Positions 22,887 through 30,702 of a DNA stretch of 64,000 nt are shown in pieces (position 1 is the stretch's first letter; every line of letters begins with the position of its first letter). The position numbers and the translations under genes were made by a program. Origin of the DNA: Pseudomonas hunanensis (GTDB lineage Bacteria > Pseudomonadota > Gammaproteobacteria > Pseudomonadales > Pseudomonadaceae); NCBI RefSeq assembly GCF_013393325.1, contig NZ_QJRC01000101.1, forward strand, positions 204,894-268,893, read 5' to 3'. Under the pieces are notes generated by a model. It was not told the origin of the DNA and did not search any database. It saw only the letters and a list, made by a program, of their open reading frames with translations.

Positions 22887-23486
22887 ATGATTCATCACGT
22901 TGTGGGGCTGTTTACCCATCCCGATCAGGAATGGCGGGAAATTCGTGGCGAAGAAGAAACCATCAGCCACATGTACCTGACGCACACCCTGATCCTGGCG
23001 GCAATCCCTGCCATTTCAGCCTTTATTGGCACAACCCAGGTGGGCTGGGTGATCGGCGACCGGCCGGCAGTGATGCTGACCATGGAAAGCGCCATCTGGA
23101 TGAGCATCATGTCGTACCTGGCCATGCTCGCCGGGGTGGCGGTAATGGGCGCGTTCATCCATTGGATGGCTCGCACCTACGACGCCAACCCTTCCATGGC
23201 TCAGTGCATCGCCTTTGCCACCTACACTGCCACCCCCTTGTTCATCGGTGGCCTCGCGGCACTGTACCCGCACCTGTGGCTGGGCATGCTGATCGGCACT
23301 GCCGCCATCTGCTACACGGTGTATTTGCTGTATGTCGGCTTGCCGACGTTCATGAACATACCGTCCGACGAAGGCTTCCTGTTCTCCAGCTCGGTGCTGG
23401 CGGTGGGCCTTGTGGTATTGGTGGCGATCATGGCCGCCACGGTGATTATCTGGGGACTGGGCGTGGGGCCCGTCTACACCAACTAG
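22887..23486 (+). CDS. Yip1-family inner-membrane protein
   Basis: The 199-residue protein has five predicted membrane segments after the N-terminal amphipathic part MIHHVVGLFTHPDQEWREIRGEEE, the characteristic start of bacterial Yip1-domain proteins. The GAGAGGAG site before the ATG 22887 decides the start; an in-frame upstream extension has none. The 235-bp region to ttcA (22652-22886) is the divergent promoter region with no recognised operator. Function is unknown. Confidence 0.85.
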   Translation: MIHHVVGLFTHPDQEWREIRGEEETISHMYLTHTLILAAIPAISAFIGTTQVGWVIGDRPAVMLTMESAIWMSIMSYLAMLAGVAVMGAFIHWMARTYDANPSMAQCIAFATYTATPLFIGGLAALYPHLWLGMLIGTAAICYTVYLLYVGLPTFMNIPSDEGFLFSSSVLAVGLVVLVAIMAATVIIWGLGVGPVYTN

Positions 23487-23617
23487 AACAGACTCAACCA
23501 ACACTAGGGCATCAACCAGGGGCCGCCGCAAGGCGGCCTCTGGCTGTGCGCTGACCGGTGGCTCGGCAGGCCGCCGATGCTTGCGGCATAATGCCCGGTC
23601 AGGAGAACCGCCCCACC

Positions 23618-24112
23618 ATGCCCGAGCTGCTCAAAGAACGCGTCGAAACCTGTTACCAGCAAGCCGAAACCTTTTTCAAACGTCCCTTCCCGCGCCCGGA
23701 AGTCAGCTTCAAGCTGCGCGGGCAGAAAGCCGGTGTCGCCCACCTGCACGAAAACCTGCTGCGCTTCAACCTGCAGCTCTACCGTGAAAACCAGGAAGAC
23801 TTCCTGCGCCAGACCGTGGCCCATGAAGTGGCACATCTGGTAGCCCACCAACTGTTCGGCGACAGCATCCAGGCCCATGGCGAGGAGTGGCAGCTGATCA
23901 TGCGCGGGGTGTACGAGCTACCACCCAACCGTTGCCACAACTATGAGGTGCAACGGCGCGCGACGACCCGCTACATCTACCGTTGCCCGTGCCCGCAGGG
24001 TGATTTCCCGTTTACCGCGCAGCGGCACAAGCTGGTGCGCCAGGGGCGGCGCTACCTGTGCAAGCGGTGCCGGGCGATTCTGGTGTACAGCGGCGAGACG
24101 CGCGTCGAATAG
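23618..24112 (+). CDS. sprT: SprT-family zinc metalloprotease-like protein
   Basis: The 164-residue protein has an HEVAH zinc-binding helix (about 69-73) followed by a third acidic/His ligand region and a C-terminal Cys-rich zinc-ribbon-like part (YRCPCPQG...YLCKRCRAI). That is the bacterial SprT layout, related to eukaryotic SPRTN proteases. E. coli sprT affects bolA transcription; protease activity is not well shown in bacteria. The ATG 23618 follows AGGAG, though with a slightly long spacing of 12 nt. Confidence 0.88.
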   Translation: MPELLKERVETCYQQAETFFKRPFPRPEVSFKLRGQKAGVAHLHENLLRFNLQLYRENQEDFLRQTVAHEVAHLVAHQLFGDSIQAHGEEWQLIMRGVYELPPNRCHNYEVQRRATTRYIYRCPCPQGDFPFTAQRHKLVRQGRRYLCKRCRAILVYSGETRVE

Positions 24113-24123
24113 ATTGTGTTTTG

Positions 24124-24146
24124 CCTGTACCCGCGAAAAGGCCAGT
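24124..24146. repeat. REP half-element after sprT
   Basis: GTACCCGCGAAAAGGCC matches one arm of the REP unit. It is flanked by CTGTAC and GTACAG (24126-24151), which gives a loose inverted repeat around it. Confidence 0.6.
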
Positions 24147-24176
24147 ACAGACAATGCAAAGCTCACAGGTATAAAA

Positions 24177-24198
24177 AAGGCGACCCCAGGGTCGCCTT
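24177..24198. terminator. Bidirectional terminator between sprT and fpr
   Basis: AAGGCGACC-CCAG-GGTCGCCTT has an A run on the left and T-rich sequence on the right, between convergent sprT (plus) and fpr (minus). Confidence 0.8.
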
Positions 24199-24216
24199 CT
24201 TGTACCAGCCTGCGCC

Positions 24217-24996
24217 TTACTTCTCGACGAAGGCTCGTTCGATCAGGTAATCACCCGGCTCGCGCATGCGGGCAGAGACTTTCAAGCCGAAGCTGTCCAG
24301 CACTTCGCTGGTCTCGTCGAGCATGCTCGGGCTGCCGCAGATCATCGCACGGTCGTCCTGCGGATTGATCGGTGGCAGGCCGATGTCGCTGAACAGCTTG
24401 CCGCTGCGCATCAGGTCGGTCAGGCGGCCCTGGTTTTCGAACGGCTCGCGGGTCACGGTCGGGTAGTAGATCAGCTTTTCGCGGACCGACTCACCGAAGA
24501 ACTCGTTCTGCGGCAGGTGCTCGGTGATGAACTCGCGGTAGGCCACTTCGTTCACGTAGCGCACGCCGTGCACCAGGATGACTTTTTCGAAGCGCTCGTA
24601 GGTTTCCGGGTCCTGGATGACGCTCATGAACGGCGCCAGGCCAGTACCGGTGCTCAGCAGGTACAGGTGCTTGCCTGGGTTCAGGTCGTCGAGCACCAGG
24701 GTACCGGTAGGCTTCTTGCTGATGATGATCTCATCGCCTTCCTTCAAGTGCTGCAACTGCGAGGTCAGCGGGCCGTCCGGCACCTTGATGCTGAAGAATT
24801 CCAGGTGCTCTTCCCAGTTTGGCGAGGCGATGGAATAGGCACGCATGAGCGGGCGGCCGCTTTCCTGCTGCAGGCCGATCATCACGAACTGACCGTTCTC
24901 GAAGCGCAGCCCCGGGTCGCGGGTGCACTTGAAGCTGAACAGGGTGTCGTTCCAGTGGTGCACACTGAGGACACGTTCGTGGTTCATGTTGCTCAT
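24217..24996 (-). CDS. fpr: Ferredoxin--NADP+ reductase
   Basis: Fpr transfers electrons between NADPH and ferredoxin or flavodoxin through FAD. The 259-residue protein has the FAD motif RAYSIAS, NADP-binding STGTGLAPFMSVIQ and the C-terminal CGSPSMLDE with the terminal VEK. The start MSNMNHERVLSVHHWNDTLF (ATG 24994-24996) is preceded by AGGAG at 8 nt; a longer frame reaching 25089 lacks support. In P. putida the divergent LysR protein FinR activates this gene under oxidative and osmotic stress; the divergent gene is present here. Confidence 0.95.
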   Translation of the reverse strand: MSNMNHERVLSVHHWNDTLFSFKCTRDPGLRFENGQFVMIGLQQESGRPLMRAYSIASPNWEEHLEFFSIKVPDGPLTSQLQHLKEGDEIIISKKPTGTLVLDDLNPGKHLYLLSTGTGLAPFMSVIQDPETYERFEKVILVHGVRYVNEVAYREFITEHLPQNEFFGESVREKLIYYPTVTREPFENQGRLTDLMRSGKLFSDIGLPPINPQDDRAMICGSPSMLDETSEVLDSFGLKVSARMREPGDYLIERAFVEK

Positions 24997-25066
24997 CGAT
25001 GGGGCTCCTGAAGAAAAACGCGGCGCGCAAAACGCGCAGTTGCGCGATAGTTTAGGGGCAGCGACA

Positions 25067-25094
25067 ATATCTGTTAACTGGATTATCAAGATAT
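25067..25094. promoter_or_regulatory. Putative FinR operator between fpr and finR
   Basis: An imperfect dyad with outer arms ATATCT and AGATAT, extended inward to ATATCTGTTAA and ATATCTTGATAA on the other strand, is centred at 25080 in the 118-bp fpr/finR intergenic region. A third ATAT-containing arm follows (TTATATCGATAT). LysR-type regulators often bind such AT-rich dyads. The assignment to FinR is inference. Confidence 0.5.
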
Positions 25095-25114
25095 GTGTTA
25101 TCGGTTATATCGAT

Positions 25115-26041
25115 ATGCGATTCACACTTCGTCAACTGCAAGTCTTCGTCGCCGTCGCTCAGCACCAAAGCGTCTCTCGGGCCGCTAGCCTGCTGTCGCT
25201 GTCGCAGTCGGCCGCCAGCACCTCCATCACCGAGCTGGAGCGGCAATCGAGCTGCCAACTGTTCGACCGTGCCGGCAAACGCCTAGCCCTCAATGCCCTG
25301 GGCCATCAACTGCTGCCACAAGCGGTGGCCCTGCTCGACCAGGCCAAGGAAATCGAAGACCTGCTCAACGGCAAGTCCGGTTTCGGTTCGCTGGCGGTCG
25401 GCGCCACGCTGACCATCGGCAACTACCTGGCCACCCTGCTGATTGGCAGCTTCATGCAGACCCACCCGGAAAGCCAGGTAAAGCTGCACGTACAGAACAC
25501 TGTGCATATCGTGCAACAGGTAGCGCACTACGAAATTGATCTGGGTCTAATCGAAGGCGACTGCAACCACCCGGACCTGGAAGTGCAGCCGTGGGTCGAG
25601 GACGAACTGGTGGTGTTCTGCGCGCCGCAGCATCCGCTGGCCAAGCTGGGCCGAGCCGATATAGACAACCTTTCGCAAGAAGCGTGGATCCTGCGCGAGC
25701 AAGGCTCGGGCACACGCCTGACCTTCGACCAGGCCATGCGCCATCACCGCGCCAACCTCAATATCCGCCTGGAGTTGGAGCACACCGAAGCGATCAAGCG
25801 CGCAGTGGAGTCGGGCCTGGGTATCGGTTGCATTTCACGCCTGGCCCTGCGTGACGCCTTCCGCCGTGGCAGCCTGGTACCCGTGGAAACCCCGGAACTG
25901 GACCTGATGCGCCAGTTCTACTTCATCTGGCACAAACAGAAATACCAGACGTCGGCCATGCGTGAGTTTCTCGAGCTATGCCGCAACTTCACTGCGGGCT
26001 TTACCCGCAGTGACGAAATCGTGTTGCCGCCAATCGCTTAA
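25115..26041 (+). CDS. finR: LysR-family regulator FinR
   Basis: The 308-residue protein has an N-terminal winged helix-turn-helix (MRFTLRQLQVFVAVAQHQSVSRAASLLSLSQSAASTSITELE, about 1-60) and a periplasmic-binding-protein-like effector domain. It is divergent from fpr, the position of FinR, the activator of fpr in P. putida. The true start is the ATG at 25115; an in-frame extension to 24923 runs through the operator and fpr. The stop TAA is shared with the convergent dgkA stop (overlap 26038-26041). Confidence 0.88.
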   Translation: MRFTLRQLQVFVAVAQHQSVSRAASLLSLSQSAASTSITELERQSSCQLFDRAGKRLALNALGHQLLPQAVALLDQAKEIEDLLNGKSGFGSLAVGATLTIGNYLATLLIGSFMQTHPESQVKLHVQNTVHIVQQVAHYEIDLGLIEGDCNHPDLEVQPWVEDELVVFCAPQHPLAKLGRADIDNLSQEAWILREQGSGTRLTFDQAMRHHRANLNIRLELEHTEAIKRAVESGLGIGCISRLALRDAFRRGSLVPVETPELDLMRQFYFIWHKQKYQTSAMREFLELCRNFTAGFTRSDEIVLPPIA

Positions 26042-26403
26042 AGCAGGATCACGCCCCACACCAGCGCCACCATGGTCAGTGCCACCAGTTGTGCGGCGCT
26101 GCCCATGTCCTTGGCATTTTTCGACAGTGGGTGGCGCTCCAGCGAAATGCGGTCGATGGCCGCCTCTACCGCCGAATTGAACAGCTCGACGATCAGCCCC
26201 AACAGGCACACCGCGATCATGATTGCCCGCTCGGCACGGCTGACCGGCAGCCAGAAGGCTATCGGGATCAGCAGCACGTTGAGCAGCACCAGCTGGCGGA
26301 ATGCGGCCTCGCCCTTGAAGGCGGCGCGCAGGCCGTCCAGCGAGTAGCCGGCGGCGTTGAAGATGCGTTTGAGGCCGGTCTGGCCTTTGAATGGCGATGT
26401 CAT
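26038..26403 (-). CDS. dgkA: Diacylglycerol kinase
   Basis: DgkA phosphorylates diacylglycerol to phosphatidic acid in the inner membrane, recycling lipid after glycan modification. The 121-residue protein has three membrane helices and the signature ELFNSAVEAAIDRIS. The ATG 26401-26403 (MTSPFKGQTGLKR) gives the family length; the upstream frame extension is unconserved. It converges on finR with overlapping stop codons and follows the ErdR-like gene on the same strand. Confidence 0.95.
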   Translation of the reverse strand: MTSPFKGQTGLKRIFNAAGYSLDGLRAAFKGEAAFRQLVLLNVLLIPIAFWLPVSRAERAIMIAVCLLGLIVELFNSAVEAAIDRISLERHPLSKNAKDMGSAAQLVALTMVALVWGVILL

Positions 26404-26476
26404 GTGAGTCACTTCACAACAGAAAGGCCAGCAGACTAGACCGGCTTGGGTCAAAAAAGCGTGAAGCCACGCGCAG

Positions 26477-27127
26477 TCAGTTGCTGGCAACCGATTCAAG
26501 TTGTTGCAGCAGCAGCGCGGCCTGGGTCCGGGTACGCACGCCCAGCTTGCGGAAGATCGCGGTAACGTGGGCCTTGATGGTCGCTTCCGACACGCTCAGC
26601 TCATAGGCGATCTGCTTGTTCAGCAGGCCTTCGCAGACCATGGTCAGTACGCGGAACTGCTGCGGCGTGAGGCTGGCCAAGCCCTCGCTGGCGGCCTTGG
26701 CCTCGGCCGATACATCCACCTTCTCGAACGCCTGCGGCGGCCACCAGACCTCGCCATCGAGCACCTTGCGCACCGCATCCTGGATCACTTCCAGGGGGCT
26801 GGACTTGGGAATGAAACCACTGGCGCCAAACTCGCGGGACTTGACCACCACGGCGGCCTCTTCCTGCGCCGAAACCATTACCACGGGGATCTGCGGGTAT
26901 TGCCCACGCAACAGCACCAGCCCGGAAAAACCGTAGGCACCCGGCATGTTCAAGTCCAGCAGCACCAGGTCCCAGTCGGCTTTTTCGCTCAGGCGGGTTT
27001 CCAGTTCGGCAATGCTCGCAACTTCGACCAGGCGTACATCCGGGCCCAGGCCAAGGGTAACGGCCTGGCGCAGGGCGCCACGGAACAATGGGTGGTCATC
27101 GGCAATCAGGATTTCGTAAGTGGCCAT
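26477..27127 (-). CDS. erdR: LuxR-family response regulator (ErdR/CrbR-like)
   Basis: The 216-residue regulator has a receiver domain (MATYEILIADDHPLFRGALR, Asp about 58 in LVLLDLNMPG) and a C-terminal LuxR helix-turn-helix (LTPQQFRVLTMVCEGLLNKQIAYELSVSEATIKAHVTAI). In pseudomonads the regulator next to dgkA is ErdR (CrbR), which with kinase MxtR/CrbS activates acetate utilisation (acsA) and alcohol metabolism. The neighbouring dgkA supports this identity. The kinase is not in the window. The start is ATG 27125-27127. Confidence 0.82.
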   Translation of the reverse strand: MATYEILIADDHPLFRGALRQAVTLGLGPDVRLVEVASIAELETRLSEKADWDLVLLDLNMPGAYGFSGLVLLRGQYPQIPVVMVSAQEEAAVVVKSREFGASGFIPKSSPLEVIQDAVRKVLDGEVWWPPQAFEKVDVSAEAKAASEGLASLTPQQFRVLTMVCEGLLNKQIAYELSVSEATIKAHVTAIFRKLGVRTRTQAALLLQQLESVASN

Positions 27128-27287
27128 CGATCTAAGGATCCTGTTCTGTGCCAGGCGCTTGGGGGTAAAGGAGGCGCCCGGCGGGGAATCGGCGCCAAGG
27201 ATGCCGAGCACGGTCAAGGGTGGTCAAGCCAATCGCCCTGCCGTCTCGCCCACCCTGGCTGCCAGCTCCGTCATTATGAACCAAAGC

Positions 27288-27302
27288 AGGGGTTGTGCCC
27301 CT
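27288..27302. terminator. Weak hairpin downstream of tapT
   Basis: AGGGG-TTGTG-CCCCT (plus-strand reading) lies 5 bp past the tapT stop. There is no clear T run on the minus strand, so terminator function is weak. Confidence 0.4.
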
Positions 27303-27306
27303 TGGA

Positions 27307-28017
27307 CTATAGGAAGGTATGCAAACGTTGGTGGGTGTCGTCCTGCTCGTCCAGCGGCAGGCGCCGCTTGCCGCTCAGGTAATGCAGGCTGAACACATCC
27401 AGGTACGCATCCAGCGCCTGGGAGGCCTGGCTGTCGCCAGCCAGGTCCAGGCACATGGCCGCCACTTCCGCCGTGCAGAAATGATCGTCGCGCTTGGAGC
27501 GACGCAAGCGGTAGCGCGACATCTGTTCGGCCTGCAAGCTCAACACCGGAAAACGGTCCAGGTACGGGCTTTTGCGGAACATCTTGCGTGCTTCGGTCCA
27601 GGTGGCATCCAACAGGATGAACAGCGGGCGCTTGCCCGGCTCGCGCACCACCTCGCTGACCACCCGCTCCTGAGCAACGAACTCGCCCGGGAAAACGATA
27701 TAGGGCTGCCAGCGCGGGTCGTCGAGCAAGGCCAGCAGGCGCTCGTCAACCGAGGTGCGCAACCAGCCGAAGGCCGAGGTGTCTTCGATCAGGTCGGCAA
27801 TCAGCCAGCCGGTATTGGTGGGCTTCAGCGGCTCGGTGTCATGCATCAGCAGGCATACGCCGGCGTCAGCCTGCACCCGGGGCTTCCAGGCACACAGGCA
27901 ATGGGTAGCGATGACCCGGCAATCCGGGCAACGCTCTGCACGCGAGCCACGGGCGATGAAAGGCTTGTTGCTGCGGGCCAGGCGTTCGGCGCGCAGGCGC
28001 GCTACCGCATGGCTCAT
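27307..28017 (-). CDS. tapT: tRNA-uridine aminocarboxypropyltransferase (DTW domain)
   Basis: TapT transfers the aminocarboxypropyl group of SAM to U47 of tRNA (acp3U). The 236-residue protein has a Cys-rich N-terminal knuckle CPDC...HCLC (Cys about 30, 33, 40 and 42) and the DTW signature as LLDATWTEARKM. The start MSHAVARLRAERLARSN (ATG 28015-28017) was chosen; an in-frame upstream extension of 19 residues is possible. The erdR gene is downstream on the same strand. Confidence 0.88.
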   Translation of the reverse strand: MSHAVARLRAERLARSNKPFIARGSRAERCPDCRVIATHCLCAWKPRVQADAGVCLLMHDTEPLKPTNTGWLIADLIEDTSAFGWLRTSVDERLLALLDDPRWQPYIVFPGEFVAQERVVSEVVREPGKRPLFILLDATWTEARKMFRKSPYLDRFPVLSLQAEQMSRYRLRRSKRDDHFCTAEVAAMCLDLAGDSQASQALDAYLDVFSLHYLSGKRRLPLDEQDDTHQRLHTFL

Positions 28018-28235
28018 GCCGGCAGGCCTCTGGACAGGTTGGAAATGGGCACAAGGATGACTCGGAGAAAACAAGGGTGCCAGTCTACCAGAACAGGGGG
28101 CAATTGCTGTGCAGGCGGCAAGGTGGCCCTTATAATCGGGGTTTTACCGCGCCCGGTAGTCACCACCGCGCGATTTCACGGAACGCCGTCGACCCGCGCA
28201 TGTCAAAGCGCCAGTCATCGAACCAGGAGAGATTC

Positions 28236-28655
28236 ATGCTGCGCCTTATCGCCCCCGCCCTGAGCCTGTTGCTCGCCCTGCCTCTGGCAGCCCAGGCGGC
28301 TTCCAAGCAGGATTACGACCTGAACAAGATGCTGGAGAAGGTTGCCAAAGAGAGCAGCGTCGGCACCCCGCGTGCGATCAACGAGGACATCCTCGATCAG
28401 GGTTACACCGTTGAAGGCAAGGCGCTGGTCAACCACCTGAGCGTGCGCCAGAGCCACGCTGAACGCATGCAGGCCAACCCTGCACAGGTGCGTAGCCAAC
28501 TGGGCGACAGCGTCTGCCGCAATAGCGGTTTTCGCAACCTGATGTCCAAGGGCGCGGTGATGGTCTACCGTTTCACGGTTTACAAGACCAACCAGCCGAT
28601 CATGGACCAGGCCTTCGACAGTGCCAGTTGCGTTGCCGGCAACAAGAAGAAGTAA
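28236..28655 (+). CDS. PA3611-like secreted protein
   Basis: The 139-residue protein has a signal peptide (MLRLIAPALSLLLALPLAAQA) and the compact mature domain seen in PA3611 of P. aeruginosa, annotated there as quorum-sensing-regulated with a solved structure but an unclear role. Two Cys residues (SVCRNSG and SASCVAG) could form a disulfide. AGGAGAG precedes the ATG at 28236; an earlier in-frame Met at 28200 has no ribosome-binding site. Confidence 0.78.
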   Translation: MLRLIAPALSLLLALPLAAQAASKQDYDLNKMLEKVAKESSVGTPRAINEDILDQGYTVEGKALVNHLSVRQSHAERMQANPAQVRSQLGDSVCRNSGFRNLMSKGAVMVYRFTVYKTNQPIMDQAFDSASCVAGNKKK

Positions 28656-28670
28656 AGGCAGCCCTCCCAG

Positions 28671-28880
28671 CTATACCTTCTCGTCCTCGCGGGCACTCCA
28701 GTGCCCTTCGGCGGCGTCGGCGCGCATCTCGGCCAATAACGCCTGCAAATAGCGCGACTGACACTCCAGCCCCGCCAACCTGCGGCGGCACTCGGCCTCA
28801 AGGCTCAGGTGATGCACCTGGGCCGCGTTCTCCAGCTGCTGAAAGAGCTGCCGGTCCACCTCGATGATCAAGCGATGCAT
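28671..28880 (-). CDS. Orphan Arc/FitA-like ribbon-helix-helix protein (69 aa)
   Basis: The 69-residue protein begins MHRLIIEVDRQLFQQLENAAQVHHLSLEAECRRRL, which fits the ribbon-helix-helix pattern of FitA/Arc-type DNA-binding antitoxins (a beta strand, then two helices ending in an EAE.R..L motif). A strong AGGAGG site lies 7 nt before the ATG. No toxin gene (PIN or RelE type) is beside it. A perfect 9+9 palindrome at 28930-28950 lies 50 bp upstream and could be its operator. Confidence 0.7.
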   Translation of the reverse strand: MHRLIIEVDRQLFQQLENAAQVHHLSLEAECRRRLAGLECQSRYLQALLAEMRADAAEGHWSAREDEKV

Positions 28881-28929
28881 ACCGCCACCTCCTGCATCGA
28901 TACGTTTCGCCCTACCAGTTAACCAAACC

Positions 28930-28950
28930 CATGCGGCCGGTGGCCGCATG
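28930..28950. repeat. Perfect 9-bp inverted repeat between the RHH and LOG genes
   Basis: CATGCGGCC-GGT-GGCCGCATG, in the 160-bp divergent region between the RHH gene (minus) and the LOG-family gene (plus). It is the strongest operator candidate in that region. Confidence 0.8.
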
Positions 28951-29040
28951 CCGACGGGCGGCGGTGGCAAACAGCCCGGCACAATCGGTCGCGAGGGTCT
29001 AGATTGAGGTCAGAGGTATTGGTGCAGAAGGAGACGTTGC

Positions 29041-30162
29041 ATGCCTTACCAATCGAATGAACTGCTGTTCAGCCACTTCCGTGACAACAACATCGACTTG
29101 AACCACATCGACGCACAACTGCAACTGGTTGCACCCGACAGCCCCAACCTGCCGCTGTACCGCGACATGATGCTGACCATCCTGCGCATGGCCCACGACG
29201 ACAGCGACCGCTGGAACGCCAAGATTACCCTGCAGGCCCTGCGCGAGCTGGACCACTCGTTCCGCACCCTGCAGCGCTACAAGGGCCGACGCAAGGTGAC
29301 CGTGTTCGGTTCGGCGCGCACCCCGCTGGAACACCCCATGTACGCCCTGGCCCGCGAGCTGGGTGCCACCCTGGCACGCTCCGACTTGATGGTCATCACC
29401 GGCGCCGGCGGCGGTATCATGGCCGCCGCTCACGAGGGTGCCGGCAGTGCTCACAGCCTGGGCTTCAATATCACCCTGCCCTTCGAACAACACGCCAACC
29501 CCACAGTGGATGGCACCGACAAACTGCTGCCGTTCCATTTCTTCTTCATCCGCAAACTGTTCTTCGTCAAGGAAGCCGACGCTTTGGTATTGTGCCCCGG
29601 CGGCTTCGGCACCCTTGATGAAGCGCTGGAGGTCCTGACGCTGATCCAGACTGGCAAGAGCCCGCTGGTACCGGTGGTACTGCTGGACTCGCCAGGCGGT
29701 AGCTTCTGGCGCGACTGCCTGGACTTCATCAGCCGCCAATTGGAAGAAAACCGCTACATCCTGCCCAGCGACCTGAAGCTGGTGCGCCTGGTGCACAGTG
29801 CCGACGAGGCGGTGGAGGAAATCAACCAGTTCTACAGCAACTACCATTCCAGCCGCTGGCTCAAGAGCCAGTTCGTTATCCGCATGCATCACCCGCTCAG
29901 CGAGGCCGCGCTGTATGACATCCAAGAAGGCTTTGCCGACTTGCGCCTGAGTGGCAAGTATCACCAGCAAGCTGATAGCAGTGCCGAGCATGAAGTAGGC
30001 AATTTCAATCACCTGACCCGCCTGTCATTCGCCTTCAATGGCCGCGACCAGGGCAGGCTGCGCGAGTTGGTGGATTTCATCAACTTGCCCGAGAACTGGG
30101 CCAAGCCGCAACCCATGCATACCACGCAGCGGGCCAGGGAGGCGTTGAAGGTCAGTTCATAG
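29041..30162 (+). CDS. LOG-family protein (lysine decarboxylase-like fold)
   Basis: The 373-residue protein has an N-terminal region of about 85 residues not in the shortest LOG proteins, then the LOG core with VFGSAR, GAGGGIM (about 121-127) and the hallmark CPGGFGTLDE (about 185-194). LOG proteins cleave cytokinin-type or nucleotide monophosphates to base plus ribose phosphate; longer bacterial relatives such as PpnN act in purine salvage. The fold is certain, the substrate is not. A GGAG site precedes the start. Confidence 0.85.
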   Translation: MPYQSNELLFSHFRDNNIDLNHIDAQLQLVAPDSPNLPLYRDMMLTILRMAHDDSDRWNAKITLQALRELDHSFRTLQRYKGRRKVTVFGSARTPLEHPMYALARELGATLARSDLMVITGAGGGIMAAAHEGAGSAHSLGFNITLPFEQHANPTVDGTDKLLPFHFFFIRKLFFVKEADALVLCPGGFGTLDEALEVLTLIQTGKSPLVPVVLLDSPGGSFWRDCLDFISRQLEENRYILPSDLKLVRLVHSADEAVEEINQFYSNYHSSRWLKSQFVIRMHHPLSEAALYDIQEGFADLRLSGKYHQQADSSAEHEVGNFNHLTRLSFAFNGRDQGRLRELVDFINLPENWAKPQPMHTTQRAREALKVSS

Positions 30163-30178
30163 GTGTTTGCTGCAGGGG

Positions 30179-30193
30179 GGCCGCAAAGCGGCC
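30179..30193. terminator. Short hairpin between LOG gene and recX
   Basis: GGCCGC-AAA-GCGGCC lies between convergent genes. There is no strong T run, only TCAGCCTTT downstream on plus. Confidence 0.4.
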
Positions 30194-30211
30194 TCAGCCT
30201 TTCAGCAATGC

Positions 30212-30682
30212 TCAGTAATCGTCGAGATCACGCCCACTGAGCAGGCGGCCGATCATGTCCATGGGGAACCCACGGTAAGCCAAAAACCGGGTCTGCTGGG
30301 CACGGCTGCGCGGGTCTTGCGGGCGCTGCCCGGCAAACTTGCGCTGCCATACGTCATGCATACGCTCGCGCCAATCCACTTCGCTCTCGCGCAATGCCTG
30401 CTCGATATCAGCACGCGCCAAGCCACGCTGCCCCAGCTCCTCACGAATACGCGAAGGACCGTAGCCAGAGCCTGAACGATAGCGGATGAAGCTTTCGAGG
30501 TAACGGGCTTCACTCAGCAGCCCTTCTTCGGCGAGCCGGTCGAGCTCAGGCTCTATCAACTCGTCCGAAGCGCCGCGCTGACGCAACTTGCGCGTCAGCT
30601 CGACGCGACCGTGCTCACGTCGCGCGAGCAGGTCCATGGCTGTCCGCCGGATGGCGACGGGGGTGTCGAGTACGGCGGACAT
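30212..30682 (-). CDS. recX: Recombination regulatory protein RecX
   Basis: RecX binds RecA filaments and limits their extension. The 156-residue protein has three helical repeat modules (RRTAMDLLARREHGRVELTRKLRQRG, DRLAEEGLLSEARYLESFIRYRSGSGYGPSRIREELGQRG, and DWRERMHDVWQRKFAG). It lies 20 bp downstream of recA on the same strand, the usual arrangement, and would be co-expressed from the LexA-controlled recA promoter. Confidence 0.95.
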   Translation of the reverse strand: MSAVLDTPVAIRRTAMDLLARREHGRVELTRKLRQRGASDELIEPELDRLAEEGLLSEARYLESFIRYRSGSGYGPSRIREELGQRGLARADIEQALRESEVDWRERMHDVWQRKFAGQRPQDPRSRAQQTRFLAYRGFPMDMIGRLLSGRDLDDY

Positions 30683-30702
30683 ATTGGCTATCTACCGCGC
30701 AA

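Noticed and set aside
24126..24151. CTGTAC..GTACAG repeat after sprT considered as a LexA box
   Set aside because: Spacing between half-sites is 14 bp and it surrounds a REP arm downstream of the gene, not a promoter.
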